From Paenibacillus sp. JJ-100 (GTDB lineage: Bacteria; Bacillota; Bacilli; Paenibacillales; Paenibacillaceae), in contig NZ_CAOJCM010000002.1 of the NCBI RefSeq assembly GCF_948329825.1, positions 124,001 to 188,000 on the forward strand: a stretch of DNA of 64,000 nt, written 5' to 3'. This document shows, piece by piece, positions 1-11,612 of the stretch; the first letter of the stretch is position 1, and the number at the start of each line of letters is the position of its first letter. The notes under the pieces were generated by a model. The model saw nothing but the letters and a program-made list of their open reading frames with translations. It had not been told where the DNA came from and did no database searches. Position numbers and translations under genes: made by a program.

Positions 1-931
1 AGGTGGTCTCTCCGCTAGAACATGATAAGGCCATCCAGGCCGATTTCGCTTCGCGCCCAAAGAACTCAGGAGCACTAATATTAAAATTACCACACCGACT
101 GAATTTGTCCCGTTCAAAAAAAGACGTACCTGCCCGCCACTGTTCTCCCCCATCTGTCGTTACATACAGTTTAGGTGTACCAAACTCAATAGCGGTCAGG
201 AAGCCGTGTTTCGCGTCTGAGAACGTCATGCCTGTCGTATAACCGCGTTTTGAAATTTCGCCCGTTGTCGTTGTTTCTCCATTTCCACTTGAGGTCATTT
301 TCTCCCAGGTCATTCCTCCATCCTGCGTGCGATAGAGGCTTTTATCCTGTTTACCTATACCTGTGTTTAACGTTGTTAGAATCCAACCTCTCTCTGGAGA
401 GACAAAAGAGATGGCTGAGATCTTATCCGTCTTGGAGAGTGATGACAGACTCCAACTTATTCCCCCATTATTGGTGCGAAGTACTATTGTATCTGTTCCT
501 CCCATACCCTCTCGAACAATCCAGCCGTGCATACGGTCCACAAAATAAATACTCTCTCCATACTTCGGATTAGCGGGGAATTGTACGTTTTCTGCAGGTG
601 AAATATTGGTCCATGTCTTACCCTGATCTTCAGTGTAATAGAGCCGAAGTGCATTACGGGTGACCCCCCAGGCCAAGCCTCCACTCTCGTTAATCAACTG
701 AAAATCCGTCAAACGAGTTTGAATTTGATATTTAGCCATCTCCGCTGATTGCGTATTGTTGATTGCCGGAGGCACTACAGTAAGAGTCTGACCAATGTTA
801 CCGCCATCCTCCTGCTGATCTGGAGGTTCGTTAGCGGCCGGTTGTTCCGTTTTCGTACAAGCTGTAAGCAAAATAATGATACCTATAGACAGTAAAACTG
901 TCTGAACGAGTTTTTTCCATTGCGATTGCAA
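1..931 (-). CDS. Lipoprotein with Asp-box (BNR/Ycf48-like) repeats, 3' end outside the window
   Basis: The reading frame is open from a TTG codon at 931 to the left edge, giving 310 visible residues without a stop. The TTG is preceded by AGAGGTGGAG on the minus strand. The N-terminus has two lysines, a hydrophobic stretch and a lipobox (LLTAC, Cys25), so a membrane-anchored lipoprotein is expected. A Gln/Pro/Glu-rich linker follows. The rest carries at least four Asp-box motifs of the S/T-x-D-x-G-x-x-W type: YYTEDQGKTW, LRTNNGGISW, YRTQDGGMTW and YVTTDGGEQW. These mark beta-propeller blades of the sialidase/Ycf48 type. Such propellers bind or scaffold ligands; no sialidase catalytic residues can be assigned, so the function is unknown. 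It is divergent from the lactate dehydrogenase gene. Confidence 0.8.
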   Translation of the reverse strand, partial: MQSQWKKLVQTVLLSIGIIILLTACTKTEQPAANEPPDQQEDGGNIGQTLTVVPPAINNTQSAEMAKYQIQTRLTDFQLINESGGLAWGVTRNALRLYYTEDQGKTWTNISPAENVQFPANPKYGESIYFVDRMHGWIVREGMGGTDTIVLRTNNGGISWSLSSLSKTDKISAISFVSPERGWILTTLNTGIGKQDKSLYRTQDGGMTWEKMTSSGNGETTTTGEISKRGYTTGMTFSDAKHGFLTAIEFGTPKLYVTTDGGEQWRAGTSFFERDKFSRCGNFNISAPEFFGREAKSAWMALSCSSGETT

Positions 932-1275
932 GTGGGCTCCACCTCTCTTACCCACCAGTAAGACGCCCTTGCGTCAGTGATGGCTTATATTTACGATTCA
1001 TTAGAATCCACTGCTCCTATTCTATCACAAACCAAGGTCTAAAGGCTCGTACGCTTGGAATCTTGCCGATCGACAAAACATAATGTCGTTTATTGTTCTC
1101 CCATGTTATATGTATGACAAATTATTATTTTTATTGCTGTATTTCCACAACACTAACCGTCATATTTTATGCAATATGGATCAAGTGTGAGATAAGTTAT
1201 AGACAAAGACTCGCTTTATACGACCAAATACCTTAATATGGAGGGTAGTATACCCTAAAAGGAGTGGATAAGATT
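932..1275. other. Divergent intergenic region
   Basis: About 340 bases separate the divergent lipoprotein and ldh start codons and must hold both promoters. The stretch is AT-rich from about 1080 on. I looked for a Rex-type operator (TTGTGA-N6-TCACAA) upstream of ldh and found no convincing copy. No ORF or RNA gene is supported. Confidence 0.4.
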
Positions 1276-2205
1276 ATGACAACTAGTGCAGTATTGAAGC
1301 CCAGTCGCGTCGTTATTATCGGTATGGGTGCAGTAGGGACAACAACCGGATACACGCTTATGCTTAGACAGCGTTGTTCCGAGTTGGTATTCATGGATGT
1401 TAATCATGATAAAGCAACCGGCGAAATGCTGGATATGAACCATGGTTTGCCATTTACCGGAGGCGTAAAAGTATGGGCTGGTGACTACTCGGACTGCAAA
1501 GATGCTGATATTATCATCATTACTGCGGGAGCTTCTCAGAAACCAGGCGAGACTCGAATTGATTTGTTGAAGAAAAATGCAAGCATTTTCGAAGATATTA
1601 TTCATCGGGTTACTGAAGTCAACTCTCATGGTATTCTACTGATCGCTACGAATCCAGTTGATATCTTATCCTATACTTCTTGGAAACAAAGTGGCTGGCC
1701 GTCTTCCCGTGTCATCGGCTCTGGCACATTGCTGGATAGCGCACGGTTTCGTTATTTGATTGGTAAAAATAAGGGGATCGATCCTCGCAGTATCCATGCT
1801 CATATTATCGGTGAACATGGGGATTCCGAGGTACCTGTATGGAGTCTTGCCAACGTTGCAGGAACTGACCTTGAACTCGATGAAAAAACGCAGGAAGAGA
1901 TCTTTGAGAGCACCAAAAATGCAGCATACGAAATAATAAATGCTAAAGGAGCCACTTCCTATGCAATTGCTCTTGCTCTGGACCGTATTGTCGCAGCAAT
2001 CTTGGGCAATGAAGGATCTGTCTTGAACGTATCTACGTTGCTTGAAGACTATAATGGCGTTTCCGATGTATATCTGGGCGTTCCTTGCGTTGTAGATCGT
2101 CATGGTGTTCGTGAAATTCTGCCACTCCCTTTAAATGAAACAGAGAAATTAGCGTTCCAGGCATCTGCAAATAAATTAAAAGAAGAGATTAATAAACTTG
2201 TGTAG
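1276..2205 (+). CDS. ldh: L-lactate dehydrogenase
   Basis: NAD-dependent L-lactate dehydrogenase, 309 residues, reducing pyruvate to lactate and so regenerating NAD in fermentation. The N-terminal Rossmann fold shows GMGAVG (residues 16-21) and an Asp after the second strand. Gln in SQKPGETR is the substrate-specificity residue typical of lactate rather than malate dehydrogenases, where Arg is usual. NPVDILSY, GSGTLLDSARF and IIGEHGDSEVP (catalytic His) follow in the expected order. The length is normal for the family. A GTG at 1264 is in frame, but it touches the AAAAGGAG ribosome binding site (1256-1263), so the ATG at 1276 is the better start. It is a single-gene unit ending in a strong terminator. 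Confidence 0.95.
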   Translation: MTTSAVLKPSRVVIIGMGAVGTTTGYTLMLRQRCSELVFMDVNHDKATGEMLDMNHGLPFTGGVKVWAGDYSDCKDADIIIITAGASQKPGETRIDLLKKNASIFEDIIHRVTEVNSHGILLIATNPVDILSYTSWKQSGWPSSRVIGSGTLLDSARFRYLIGKNKGIDPRSIHAHIIGEHGDSEVPVWSLANVAGTDLELDEKTQEEIFESTKNAAYEIINAKGATSYAIALALDRIVAAILGNEGSVLNVSTLLEDYNGVSDVYLGVPCVVDRHGVREILPLPLNETEKLAFQASANKLKEEINKLV

Positions 2206-2233
2206 ATTGAAATAAGCTTACTTGATGCAAAAT

Positions 2234-2280
2234 AAGAGACCATTCAAAACACTATATAGCGTTTTGAATGGTCTCTTTTA
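2234..2280 (+). terminator. Rho-independent terminator of ldh
   Basis: A 16-bp near-perfect stem (arms 2235-2250 and 2261-2276, AGAGACCATTC paired with GAATGGTCTCT) is followed by TTTTA. It begins 30 bases after the ldh stop. Confidence 0.9.
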
Positions 2281-2356
2281 TCTTGAAGGATTTGATCTTA
2301 CCTTGTAACCCTGCAAATACACTTTTTTAGTTTACATAATAATAATGGCGTAAATT

Positions 2357-3580
2357 TTAGTTTGCAATAATACCACCGATGATGCCTAATGAGACGATGA
2401 CCCAAGGTGGACACTTCCAAAAATTAAGCAGTACAAATAACACACTTACCATCGCAAAATCCACTGGCGAGAGTACAGCTGTTGTCCACAACGGCTGGTA
2501 AAGGGCAGCGAGCAAAAGACCTACGACTGCTGCGTTGATTCCAGCGAGTGCACCTTGCATATGCGGATTACTGCGAATGGCATTCCAGAATGGCAGCGCA
2601 CCGATAATGAGTAAGAAAGCCGGCAAAAATATAGCAATCGTAGCGACGATTGCCCCTACTCCGCCCATGGAGACAGCTCCGAGATAGGAGGCAAACGTAA
2701 ACAGAGGACCAGGAACCGCTTGTGTTGCACCATACCCTGCCAAAAAATCATCTTTACTCACAAACCCATGAGGTACCAGTTCTTGCTCTAGCAGAGGTAA
2801 CACCACATGACCACCGCCAAATACCATCGAGCCTGCTCGATACATGGAATCGAATAAAGCCACCCATTCCATGTTTGTCGTTTGGCGCAGAATTGGCAGT
2901 ATTCCGAGCAACGCTGCAAAGAGAATTAAACAGATCACAGCCAAGCCGCGATGGATTGGCACATTTAATTTGGTTGTTGGGATAGCTGGTAGGTTACGAT
3001 ACATCCTCCAACCGATCAAACCTGCCAATACGATCAGAATGATCTGAATGTAAGGTCCAGTCCATAATAATGCTGTCGCAGCCACCAATACAGCGATGGT
3101 AATCCTGCCCTTGTCAGGTGTAAGCTTCTGAGCCATTCCCAGAATGGCATGTGCTACGATGACTACAGCTACGATTTTCAATCCGCTAATCCAACCGGCA
3201 GAACCTACATCGTATCCTTTTAACACAAATGCAAATAGAATTAAAGCGAGCACGGATGGAAGTGTGAATCCGATCCAGGCCATGATTCCACCAAGCAATC
3301 CTGCACGCATGACACCAATTCCAATCCCTACTTGGCTACTGGCTGGTCCAGGGAGGAATTGACACAGACCAACAAGGTCAGCATAACTTTGTTCATCCAT
3401 CCATTTCCGTTTACGTATATACTCGTTATGAAAATAACCCAAGTGTGCTGTTGGACCTCCAAAAGACGTCAGTCCCAATTTTCCAGCAACGATCAGCACT
3501 TCCCAGAGAGCCATCCACCGATTGGGTGGAACGCTCTGATCTTGATGGTCCGAAGTTTTTTTACCTTCATTCATGCTCAC
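2357..3580 (-). CDS. chrA: Chromate transporter, CHR family, two-domain form
   Basis: Inner-membrane CHR-family protein of about 407 residues; characterised members extrude chromate by proton motive force. The protein is hydrophobic throughout and has the two homologous halves of the long-chain form. The N-half carries SFGGPTAHLGYFH and QFLPGPASSQVGIG. The C-half carries MVFGGGHVVLPLLEQE and GATQAVPGPLFTFASYLG. The start can be GTG 3580 or ATG 3574; the GGAGAG box at 3585-3590 fits either. It stands alone, head-to-tail upstream of the recombinase gene that follows on the same strand. In many Firmicutes such genes are annotated from homology only, so chromate as the true substrate is an inference. 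Confidence 0.9.
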   Translation of the reverse strand: MSMNEGKKTSDHQDQSVPPNRWMALWEVLIVAGKLGLTSFGGPTAHLGYFHNEYIRKRKWMDEQSYADLVGLCQFLPGPASSQVGIGIGVMRAGLLGGIMAWIGFTLPSVLALILFAFVLKGYDVGSAGWISGLKIVAVVIVAHAILGMAQKLTPDKGRITIAVLVAATALLWTGPYIQIILIVLAGLIGWRMYRNLPAIPTTKLNVPIHRGLAVICLILFAALLGILPILRQTTNMEWVALFDSMYRAGSMVFGGGHVVLPLLEQELVPHGFVSKDDFLAGYGATQAVPGPLFTFASYLGAVSMGGVGAIVATIAIFLPAFLLIIGALPFWNAIRSNPHMQGALAGINAAVVGLLLAALYQPLWTTAVLSPVDFAMVSVLFVLLNFWKCPPWVIVSLGIIGGIIAN

Positions 3581-3680
3581 TCATCTCTCCTACAAGATCA
3601 TTTGCTGCTGTGCATCTATATTCATTTGTCTGTAGATAACCGCGACGTGGAAGAGCCTTTATTATTGTTTACATTATGTC

Positions 3681-4604
3681 TCAACTAACGGGGAGTTTTA
3701 CATCCAGCAAAGCCATCGCCTCTTCTTTCTCACGGCTGGTAACATGAGTGTACACCGTTGTCGTCTGAATGGACGCGTGTCCAAGCAACTCTTGCACGGT
3801 ACGCAGGTCCGCTCCTCGCCGTAACATCATGGTGGCGAATGAGTGACGTAACTTATGACTGGAATAGTTCTGACGCTGATGTGCTGGCGCTTCTTGCTGG
3901 AAGCGTTCAAACGTTTCTGTAGAAATGAGCTGAATACTGCGAATAGATAGACGCTTTCCTTTTTGCGATATAAACAAAGCTTCTTCTTTCTCCCCGCGCC
4001 ATGGGACTAATCGCTCCTCAAGAGCCTGAGATAATACTTCTGCCACTGTTTCAGGAACTGGAATTGAACGCCATTTACGTCCCTTACCGAACACATCCAG
4101 CGTGCGCCGCTCAGGGTTATAATCTTTGCAATTGAGTGCATGAACTTCTCCAACCCGTAGACCCATATAACCCATGAGTAAAAACACCGCTAGATTACGC
4201 GTACGGTACTTGCCTTCAACCGATGCCAGAAAACGTGTTAAACCACTTTCATCGAGAAAGACAGGAGCTCTGTTTTTATCCGTTTTAGACTTTTTAATGC
4301 CAGAAGCCGGATTATTCGTCAATACTTCAAGTTCAATGAGAGATTTGTAGAAGCAGTTGACTGCTGCATGTTTGCGATTACGAGTAGCATCACTCACGCC
4401 ACGCTCACGTGCACGAGACAGATAAGCAAGTACATGTAGCTTCTTCACCTGCTCCAGTGATTTCCCCTGAATGGAGATCAGGAATTCCACCACGTCTCCC
4501 GTGTAGGATTTGACGGTATGTCCAGTATATCCAGCGTCCTTCATCCAGATATGAAAAGCTTCCAATTCATCAGCGTACTGTTCCCGTATTTCTTCCATGA
4601 TCAT
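3681..4604 (-). CDS. Tyrosine recombinase of the XerC/XerD type
   Basis: Site-specific recombinase of 307 residues, normal for Xer proteins. The N-terminal SAM-like core-binding domain (about residues 8-95) precedes the catalytic domain. All catalytic positions are visible: Arg in GLRVGEVHAL, Lys in GKGRKWRSIP, His and Arg in SSHKLRHSFAT, His in LLGHASIQTT and the nucleophile Tyr in TTVYTHVTS. It should therefore be active. The ATG at 4604 follows GGAGGTGA. Whether this is a housekeeping Xer protein or an accessory integrase cannot be decided here; no phage or transposon genes surround it. A second, different tyrosine recombinase lies at 27979-29070. A dif-like inverted repeat is at 2329-2356. 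Confidence 0.9.
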   Translation of the reverse strand: MIMEEIREQYADELEAFHIWMKDAGYTGHTVKSYTGDVVEFLISIQGKSLEQVKKLHVLAYLSRARERGVSDATRNRKHAAVNCFYKSLIELEVLTNNPASGIKKSKTDKNRAPVFLDESGLTRFLASVEGKYRTRNLAVFLLMGYMGLRVGEVHALNCKDYNPERRTLDVFGKGRKWRSIPVPETVAEVLSQALEERLVPWRGEKEEALFISQKGKRLSIRSIQLISTETFERFQQEAPAHQRQNYSSHKLRHSFATMMLRRGADLRTVQELLGHASIQTTTVYTHVTSREKEEAMALLDVKLPVS

Positions 4605-4677
4605 CTGCTGTCTTCACCTCCATTGAATTCTCTTAATTGAACCTCTAATTTATCTATCCATGCTAGAAAATCATTAC

Positions 4678-5772
4678 CTAACTCATTGGAAAATCGACTT
4701 CTTCCACAATAGCGACATCCGACATGAGCAAAATCGTCTCGGGTTTGCCGACACTGCGCTTCATGACAAACGTTGGGATTGGACTTTCATGAAGATCATT
4801 TACCGATTCGGCGATTTGAACGTATAGATCCAAGTGCAATGTTTCACCTTCACCAGAAATATCAATAACAGGCCATTCTTTTCGGATACAATTAGCCCAT
4901 AACGCCAGTTCGTTCGCCGGAATGATGCTTAACTGCTGTACATCGGGGTCAATGTAGTAGATAGCTTGCCGCTCCGGTCCATCCCCAAGCTTGTCCAATG
5001 CCAGCACGTGAGCAGCCTGCTCATGTGGCGGTGAGTAAAGGGAATAACACCACGGGGTCACCCCCCATACGACGACCATTAATCCTTCTTCCAGCAATAC
5101 ATCCATTCGGCCTTCTGAGAAATATTCAATTAGGTTATGATTGCCTGGCCCAAACAGTTCCTCCACACGCTTGCTGAGACGATCCAGGTCGGCAAGGATG
5201 AAACCTCTTCTACCATAAGAGTCAAAGACATGATGATTTCGGGTCCAAGACGCGGCGGATTCCGACTCAAGCAATGGAGCTTCTGCCGGAAATATGGTTA
5301 TGTGTACTGTATTAACTTGCGCGTATTTGACCATCGCCAATTGCTCCGGTTCTAACGGACCTTCCGCAATTCGAGGTGTCTTGCGATGCAAGGCAATTCG
5401 AATCTCATACTCTCCCTTTTCGTAGGGGGCTAGATCAAGTTCAATAGACTGACTTATTCCTTGCATTGAATCTATCGAAATGCTACTGTTCTCTGTCAGT
5501 TGAACGGAATATTGAACGTAAGATAACTCCTGTCCATATAATATCTGTGTATCTTCGCGCTGAATCGGCATTTTTAATTGCTGTGCAATAACGGATACTT
5601 TGCGGCCATCCTCCAGATGCCGCTGTGGATCGATGTCCAGTTGGATATCATCCTCACGCCCGTCATGTGATATGACAAGCTTCGCTTTTGAGAGAACGGT
5701 TGAATCCGCGAGTGCAAATCCGAAATGTGACGACTGTTCATCTAAATTATTGTTATGTAATAGTACGTTCAT
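4678..5772 (-). CDS. Protein of unknown function, 364 residues
   Basis: I do not recognise a family. The ATG at 5772 follows GAGAGGGG at good spacing and the frame is long, with Firmicute-like codon use, so it is a real gene. The protein is acidic, with no signal peptide and no membrane segment. The N-terminal half (residues 1-155) looks beta-rich, with alternating hydrophobic residues. A short region around residues 175-270 contains SYGRRGFILADLDRLSKRV and a cluster of Trp, Tyr and Pro residues (VVVWGVTPWCYSLYSPP). The C-terminal part is again beta-rich. It probably acts in the cytoplasm. It lies downstream of nothing obvious and 73 bases upstream of the recombinase gene, which has its own ribosome binding site. 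Confidence 0.75.
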   Translation of the reverse strand: MNVLLHNNNLDEQSSHFGFALADSTVLSKAKLVISHDGREDDIQLDIDPQRHLEDGRKVSVIAQQLKMPIQREDTQILYGQELSYVQYSVQLTENSSISIDSMQGISQSIELDLAPYEKGEYEIRIALHRKTPRIAEGPLEPEQLAMVKYAQVNTVHITIFPAEAPLLESESAASWTRNHHVFDSYGRRGFILADLDRLSKRVEELFGPGNHNLIEYFSEGRMDVLLEEGLMVVVWGVTPWCYSLYSPPHEQAAHVLALDKLGDGPERQAIYYIDPDVQQLSIIPANELALWANCIRKEWPVIDISGEGETLHLDLYVQIAESVNDLHESPIPTFVMKRSVGKPETILLMSDVAIVEEVDFPMS

Positions 5773-5950
5773 AAGTAAGCCCCTCTCTTTGGTTCTCGTG
5801 ACATATCACACCTTCCAAATATATTTCATATTCCGTTTAGCCGCAACCCTTGGCCTGGTGATCTGTCGAAGCAGACTCGTATTCTATCGGATCAGATTCT
5901 TATCATGGGGACGATTTAAGCAGTAAACATTGGGGAGGAAAAGGCATACG

Positions 5951-6076
5951 ATGTGCTTTCAACTCGAAATTGTTCATGATATGTCGCCTGTGACTCATAA
6001 TGAAAATGGATTTAAATCAAAACTGCGTATAATTTATATTATGCGCAGTTTTTTTAATGGTTTTTATAAGGTATAA
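5951..6076 (+). CDS. Possible small protein, 41 residues
   Basis: A short frame starts at ATG 5951, 12 bases after a strong GGGGAGG box (5932-5938), and ends at TAA 6076. The peptide begins MCFQLEIVHDMSP and has a basic, hydrophobic second half. The hairpin at 6019-6056 lies inside the frame, which argues against it. The match of ribosome binding site and start is the only support. No family is recognised. Confidence 0.25.
   Translation: MCFQLEIVHDMSPVTHNENGFKSKLRIIYIMRSFFNGFYKV
6019..6056. terminator. Bidirectional terminator-like hairpin
   Basis: AAAACTGCGTATAAT (6019 on) pairs with ATTATGCGCAGTTTT, closing on a 4-base loop and followed by a T run on the plus strand. It sits in the 590-base gap between the 364-residue gene (5' end at 5772) and bglA (3' end at 6364). 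No established gene ends immediately upstream of it on the plus strand. Confidence 0.55.
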
Positions 6077-6226
6077 TGTGCTATTTATAGTTGTTAGATG
6101 AACTGTTGTGAATGACGAAGTTTTTCGTCTTTTTTCGCTGTCGTCTCTTTCGTTAATTCGTCTAAGCCCGCCTTCAGCAAGCCATCAATCAATCAGAAAT
6201 TCCACTTAAATCTCACTTATGTGGTT

Positions 6227-6257
6227 CGAAAATAAAAAGCCGCTAAATTTAGCGGCT
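6227..6257 (-). terminator. Terminator of the licT-bglP-bglA operon
   Basis: The perfect palindrome AGCCGCTAAATTTAGCGGCT (6237-6256) is followed on the minus strand by TTTTTATTTT. It lies about 107 bases beyond the bglA stop. Confidence 0.8.
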
Positions 6258-6363
6258 CCATTCTTTGCATCATGTTATACAACATGATAAGTTGCTCAAT
6301 CTATATTTCTGGGAAAATGATTCAAAATAGACGTGAATTATTTTAAAGAACTCTAATTCCTAA

Positions 6364-9706
<3,343 letters not shown>

Positions 9707-9736
9707 GTACAATTCCCCCTTAACAAATTTTTGTAT

Positions 9737-9800
9737 AAAAAAAGACCTAGAATTCTATCGAATATAGATCAGCTCTATACACGATGGAACTCTAGGTCTT
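9737..9800 (-). terminator. Regulated terminator between licT and bglP
   Basis: On the minus strand AAGACCTAGAGTTC (from 9800) pairs with GAATTCTAGGTCTT (9741-9754) and is followed by a run of T (9737-9743). Its 5' arm overlaps the RAT sequence, so the two structures exclude each other. Confidence 0.9.
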
Positions 9801-9823
9801 GCCTGCCTCACCAGTAACAATCC
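9795..9823 (-). promoter_or_regulatory. RAT antiterminator site of bglP (LicT target)
   Basis: The minus-strand sequence GGATTGTTACTGGTGAGGCA continues into GGCAAGACC and matches the ribonucleic antiterminator bound by LicT/BglG proteins (GGATTGTTACTG...GCAGGCAAAACC). The last bases overlap the first arm of the terminator at 9737-9800. Confidence 0.95.
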
Positions 9824-9851
9824 TAGTATACTCATTATATGGCTTGATGAA

Positions 9852-10691
9852 TCAATCGTTCTCTTCATCAATAACCCTTTTAATGTGAACTGTTAAATAC
9901 ACCAATTCATCTTCTGTTAACTCTTTACCATAGTCTACTCGAATCAGCTGTGCAATTCGAAGGCTACATTGATACTCTTTAGCATACTTTTCTTTAATGA
10001 TGTGGAGAAAATCACTATCGCCGCTTTTCACAACCGTATTGTTGAATAAGCGATAAGCGAAAAACTTCAAATGGGTGACAAGTCTGGAATAATGAAGCGA
10101 ACTTTCATTAAAATGAATATTAAACTGATATCGTATAATATTCAAGACTTTATGAATCAACTGCGTGATCTTCATGGTTTCTTCCATTTCGGATCCCAGT
10201 TCTGCATTAACAATGTGAAGCGCTATGAACCCAGCCTCATCTTCCGGTAATGCAATGTTAAATTCCTCATTAATCATATCTCGGGCTTTCATCGCCACGC
10301 GAAATTCATTGGAATAAAACGCTTTAATTTCAGACAATAAAGCATTATTGAAATTCATACCCTGTTTATAACGCGCCACTGCAAAATTAATGTGGTCGGT
10401 TAATGTTAGATATATATTTTCATTTAGCTCCTTATTCAGGGACTGCTTGGCGTATTGTATAATGCTGTCCGACACACGAATATATTCCATTGGGATTTGC
10501 GCCAGCAGGGCGTATAACTTGCCTGTTACATTTTTGGATTTCAGAAAAAATTCCTTTTCAATCTTACTTCTGTCCACATCGTCTCCTTTTTTTTTCTGAA
10601 AACCAATGCCACTGCCTAAGAGCATCATCTCCTGACGTCTATCATTCACTGCACAGACGACATTATTGTTAATAATCCGTGTGATCTTCAT
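9852..10691 (-). CDS. licT: Transcription antiterminator, BglG/LicT family
   Basis: RNA-binding antiterminator of 279 residues. The N-terminal CAT domain (1-55) begins MKITRIINNNVVCAVND. Two PRD domains follow. Conserved regulatory His residues are in LTDHINFAVAR and FIALHIVNAE (PRD1) and in RLVTHLKFFAYRL and YLTVHIKRV (PRD2). In this family BglP-dependent phosphorylation of PRD1 inactivates, and HPr-dependent phosphorylation of PRD2 activates. ATG 10691 follows AAAGGAG. It is the first gene of the bgl operon. It is itself preceded by a RAT and terminator, so it should autoregulate, as does the second RAT before bglP. Confidence 0.95.
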   Translation of the reverse strand: MKITRIINNNVVCAVNDRRQEMMLLGSGIGFQKKKGDDVDRSKIEKEFFLKSKNVTGKLYALLAQIPMEYIRVSDSIIQYAKQSLNKELNENIYLTLTDHINFAVARYKQGMNFNNALLSEIKAFYSNEFRVAMKARDMINEEFNIALPEDEAGFIALHIVNAELGSEMEETMKITQLIHKVLNIIRYQFNIHFNESSLHYSRLVTHLKFFAYRLFNNTVVKSGDSDFLHIIKEKYAKEYQCSLRIAQLIRVDYGKELTEDELVYLTVHIKRVIDEEND

Positions 10692-10734
10692 TGGAGTCTC
10701 CTTTTAAAATGAAACGTTACCAGAATTTAGAAAC

Positions 10735-10802
10735 AAAAAAAAGACCATTAATTATGCATACATGAAGTCTCGTTCTACATGTGTGCATCATCAATCGGTC
10801 TT
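10735..10802 (-). terminator. Regulated terminator in the licT leader
   Basis: On the minus strand AAGACCGATTGATGATGCA pairs imperfectly with TGCATAATTAATGGTCTT and is followed by a run of T (10735-10742). The first arm overlaps the RAT at 10797-10824. Confidence 0.85.
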
Positions 10803-10824
10803 GCCTGCTGATCAGTAACAATCC
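10797..10824 (-). promoter_or_regulatory. RAT antiterminator site of licT
   Basis: The minus-strand sequence GGATTGTTACTGATCAGCAG followed by GCAAGACC matches the LicT target almost base for base with the copy at 9795-9823. It lies between the promoter at 10855-10883 and the licT start. Confidence 0.95.
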
Positions 10825-10854
10825 TGATTAAATTCATTATTAACTTATAAGGCT

Positions 10855-10883
10855 ATCTTAGTAGAAAGCGTTATATTTGTCAA
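10855..10883 (-). promoter_or_regulatory. Sigma-A promoter of licT-bglP-bglA
   Basis: TTGACA (10883-10878), a 17-base spacer and TAAGAT (10860-10855) form a near-consensus promoter on the minus strand, about 165 bases upstream of the licT start and just upstream of the RAT leader. Confidence 0.8.
10863..10876. promoter_or_regulatory. cre-like site (CcpA) inside the bgl promoter
   Basis: AGAAAGCGTTATAT matches 11 of 14 bases of the catabolite responsive element TGAAAGCGTTAACA, including the central AAAGCGTTA core. It lies in the spacer between the -35 and -10 boxes, where CcpA binding would block RNA polymerase. The match is incomplete at the ends. Confidence 0.55.
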
Positions 10884-10889
10884 CATGTC

Positions 10890-11606
10890 TTATTCTAACT
10901 TTGATTCTTTACGGTTAGACTTCGCAATTAGCTGATTAGAGTCCAATTTGCGTTGAGCTCGATAACGTCTCACCTTCATAAGATTGCCGCACATTTTATC
11001 ATCACAGTATTTCTGTGTCCTGCTGCGAGTCGCGTCATAGAATATCCAGCGGCAGTCTGGATTTTCACAGCTTCGAATTCTCTTTCCTTCACCTTCTACC
11101 AGAGTTATCGTAAAATCAGCTGCGACCTCTGCCATGACTTGAGTCCAGTGAGAATGGATGGGAACGTGTATAACTTCCAGTCCTTTTTCCTTTGATATCA
11201 ATTGTCTGATTACTCCGCCTACTTGCATAATGCCGTTTAACCAGGCTTTCTCCTTATCCGTTAAGGGCGTTCCAGCAGACAAACGTATCGCTAAAGAGTG
11301 TAAATCATCTCTGAACCTTCTCATGATAACTTCGTCTTCAGTTGATGCCGGTATCGGGGCTCTTAATTGCCAACGATCCAAAAATTGTTGCTGCCAGCTC
11401 ACCTTTCCGATCCTGTCTTCTGACCGCTCACCGCCACGCCAATCGTTATAATCACTATTTACAAAATCTGTCCATAATCTATCCATTAAATACCAAAATG
11501 GACAAAAATGCTTGCTCAATGGATTTTGCACGATGCTTACCATGCCGGTCAAATTGTGTTGCTCCGCCGACAGCAAGGAAGCTGGAGTATTGTTTTCTAA
11601 AAACAC
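10890..11606 (-). CDS. CGNR zinc-finger (ABATE-type) regulator
   Basis: Probable DNA-binding regulator of up to 238 residues. The C-terminal CGNR zinc finger is clear: the Cys pair in SCENPDCRWIFYD, then TRSRTQKYCDDKMCGNLMKV with the second pair and the CGN motif, then basic RRYRAQRK. The N-terminal part, around MDRLWTDFVNSDYNDW, resembles the start of the ABATE domain that precedes CGNR fingers. The start is uncertain: GTG 11606 has no good ribosome binding site, and internal ATG codons (MVSIV, MDRLW) are no better served. A cre-like site lies just upstream at 11613-11626. It is divergent from the riboswitch-controlled transporter. Target genes are unknown. Confidence 0.8.
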   Translation of the reverse strand: MFLENNTPASLLSAEQHNLTGMVSIVQNPLSKHFCPFWYLMDRLWTDFVNSDYNDWRGGERSEDRIGKVSWQQQFLDRWQLRAPIPASTEDEVIMRRFRDDLHSLAIRLSAGTPLTDKEKAWLNGIMQVGGVIRQLISKEKGLEVIHVPIHSHWTQVMAEVAADFTITLVEGEGKRIRSCENPDCRWIFYDATRSRTQKYCDDKMCGNLMKVRRYRAQRKLDSNQLIAKSNRKESKLE

Positions 11607-11612
11607 TTGAAC

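Noticed and set aside
932..1275. Rex operator upstream of ldh
   Set aside because: No TTGTGA-N6-TCACAA-like inverted repeat could be found.
1666..2103. Long minus-strand frame inside ldh
   Set aside because: It is antisense to a clear enzyme gene, has no ribosome binding site and encodes no recognisable domain.
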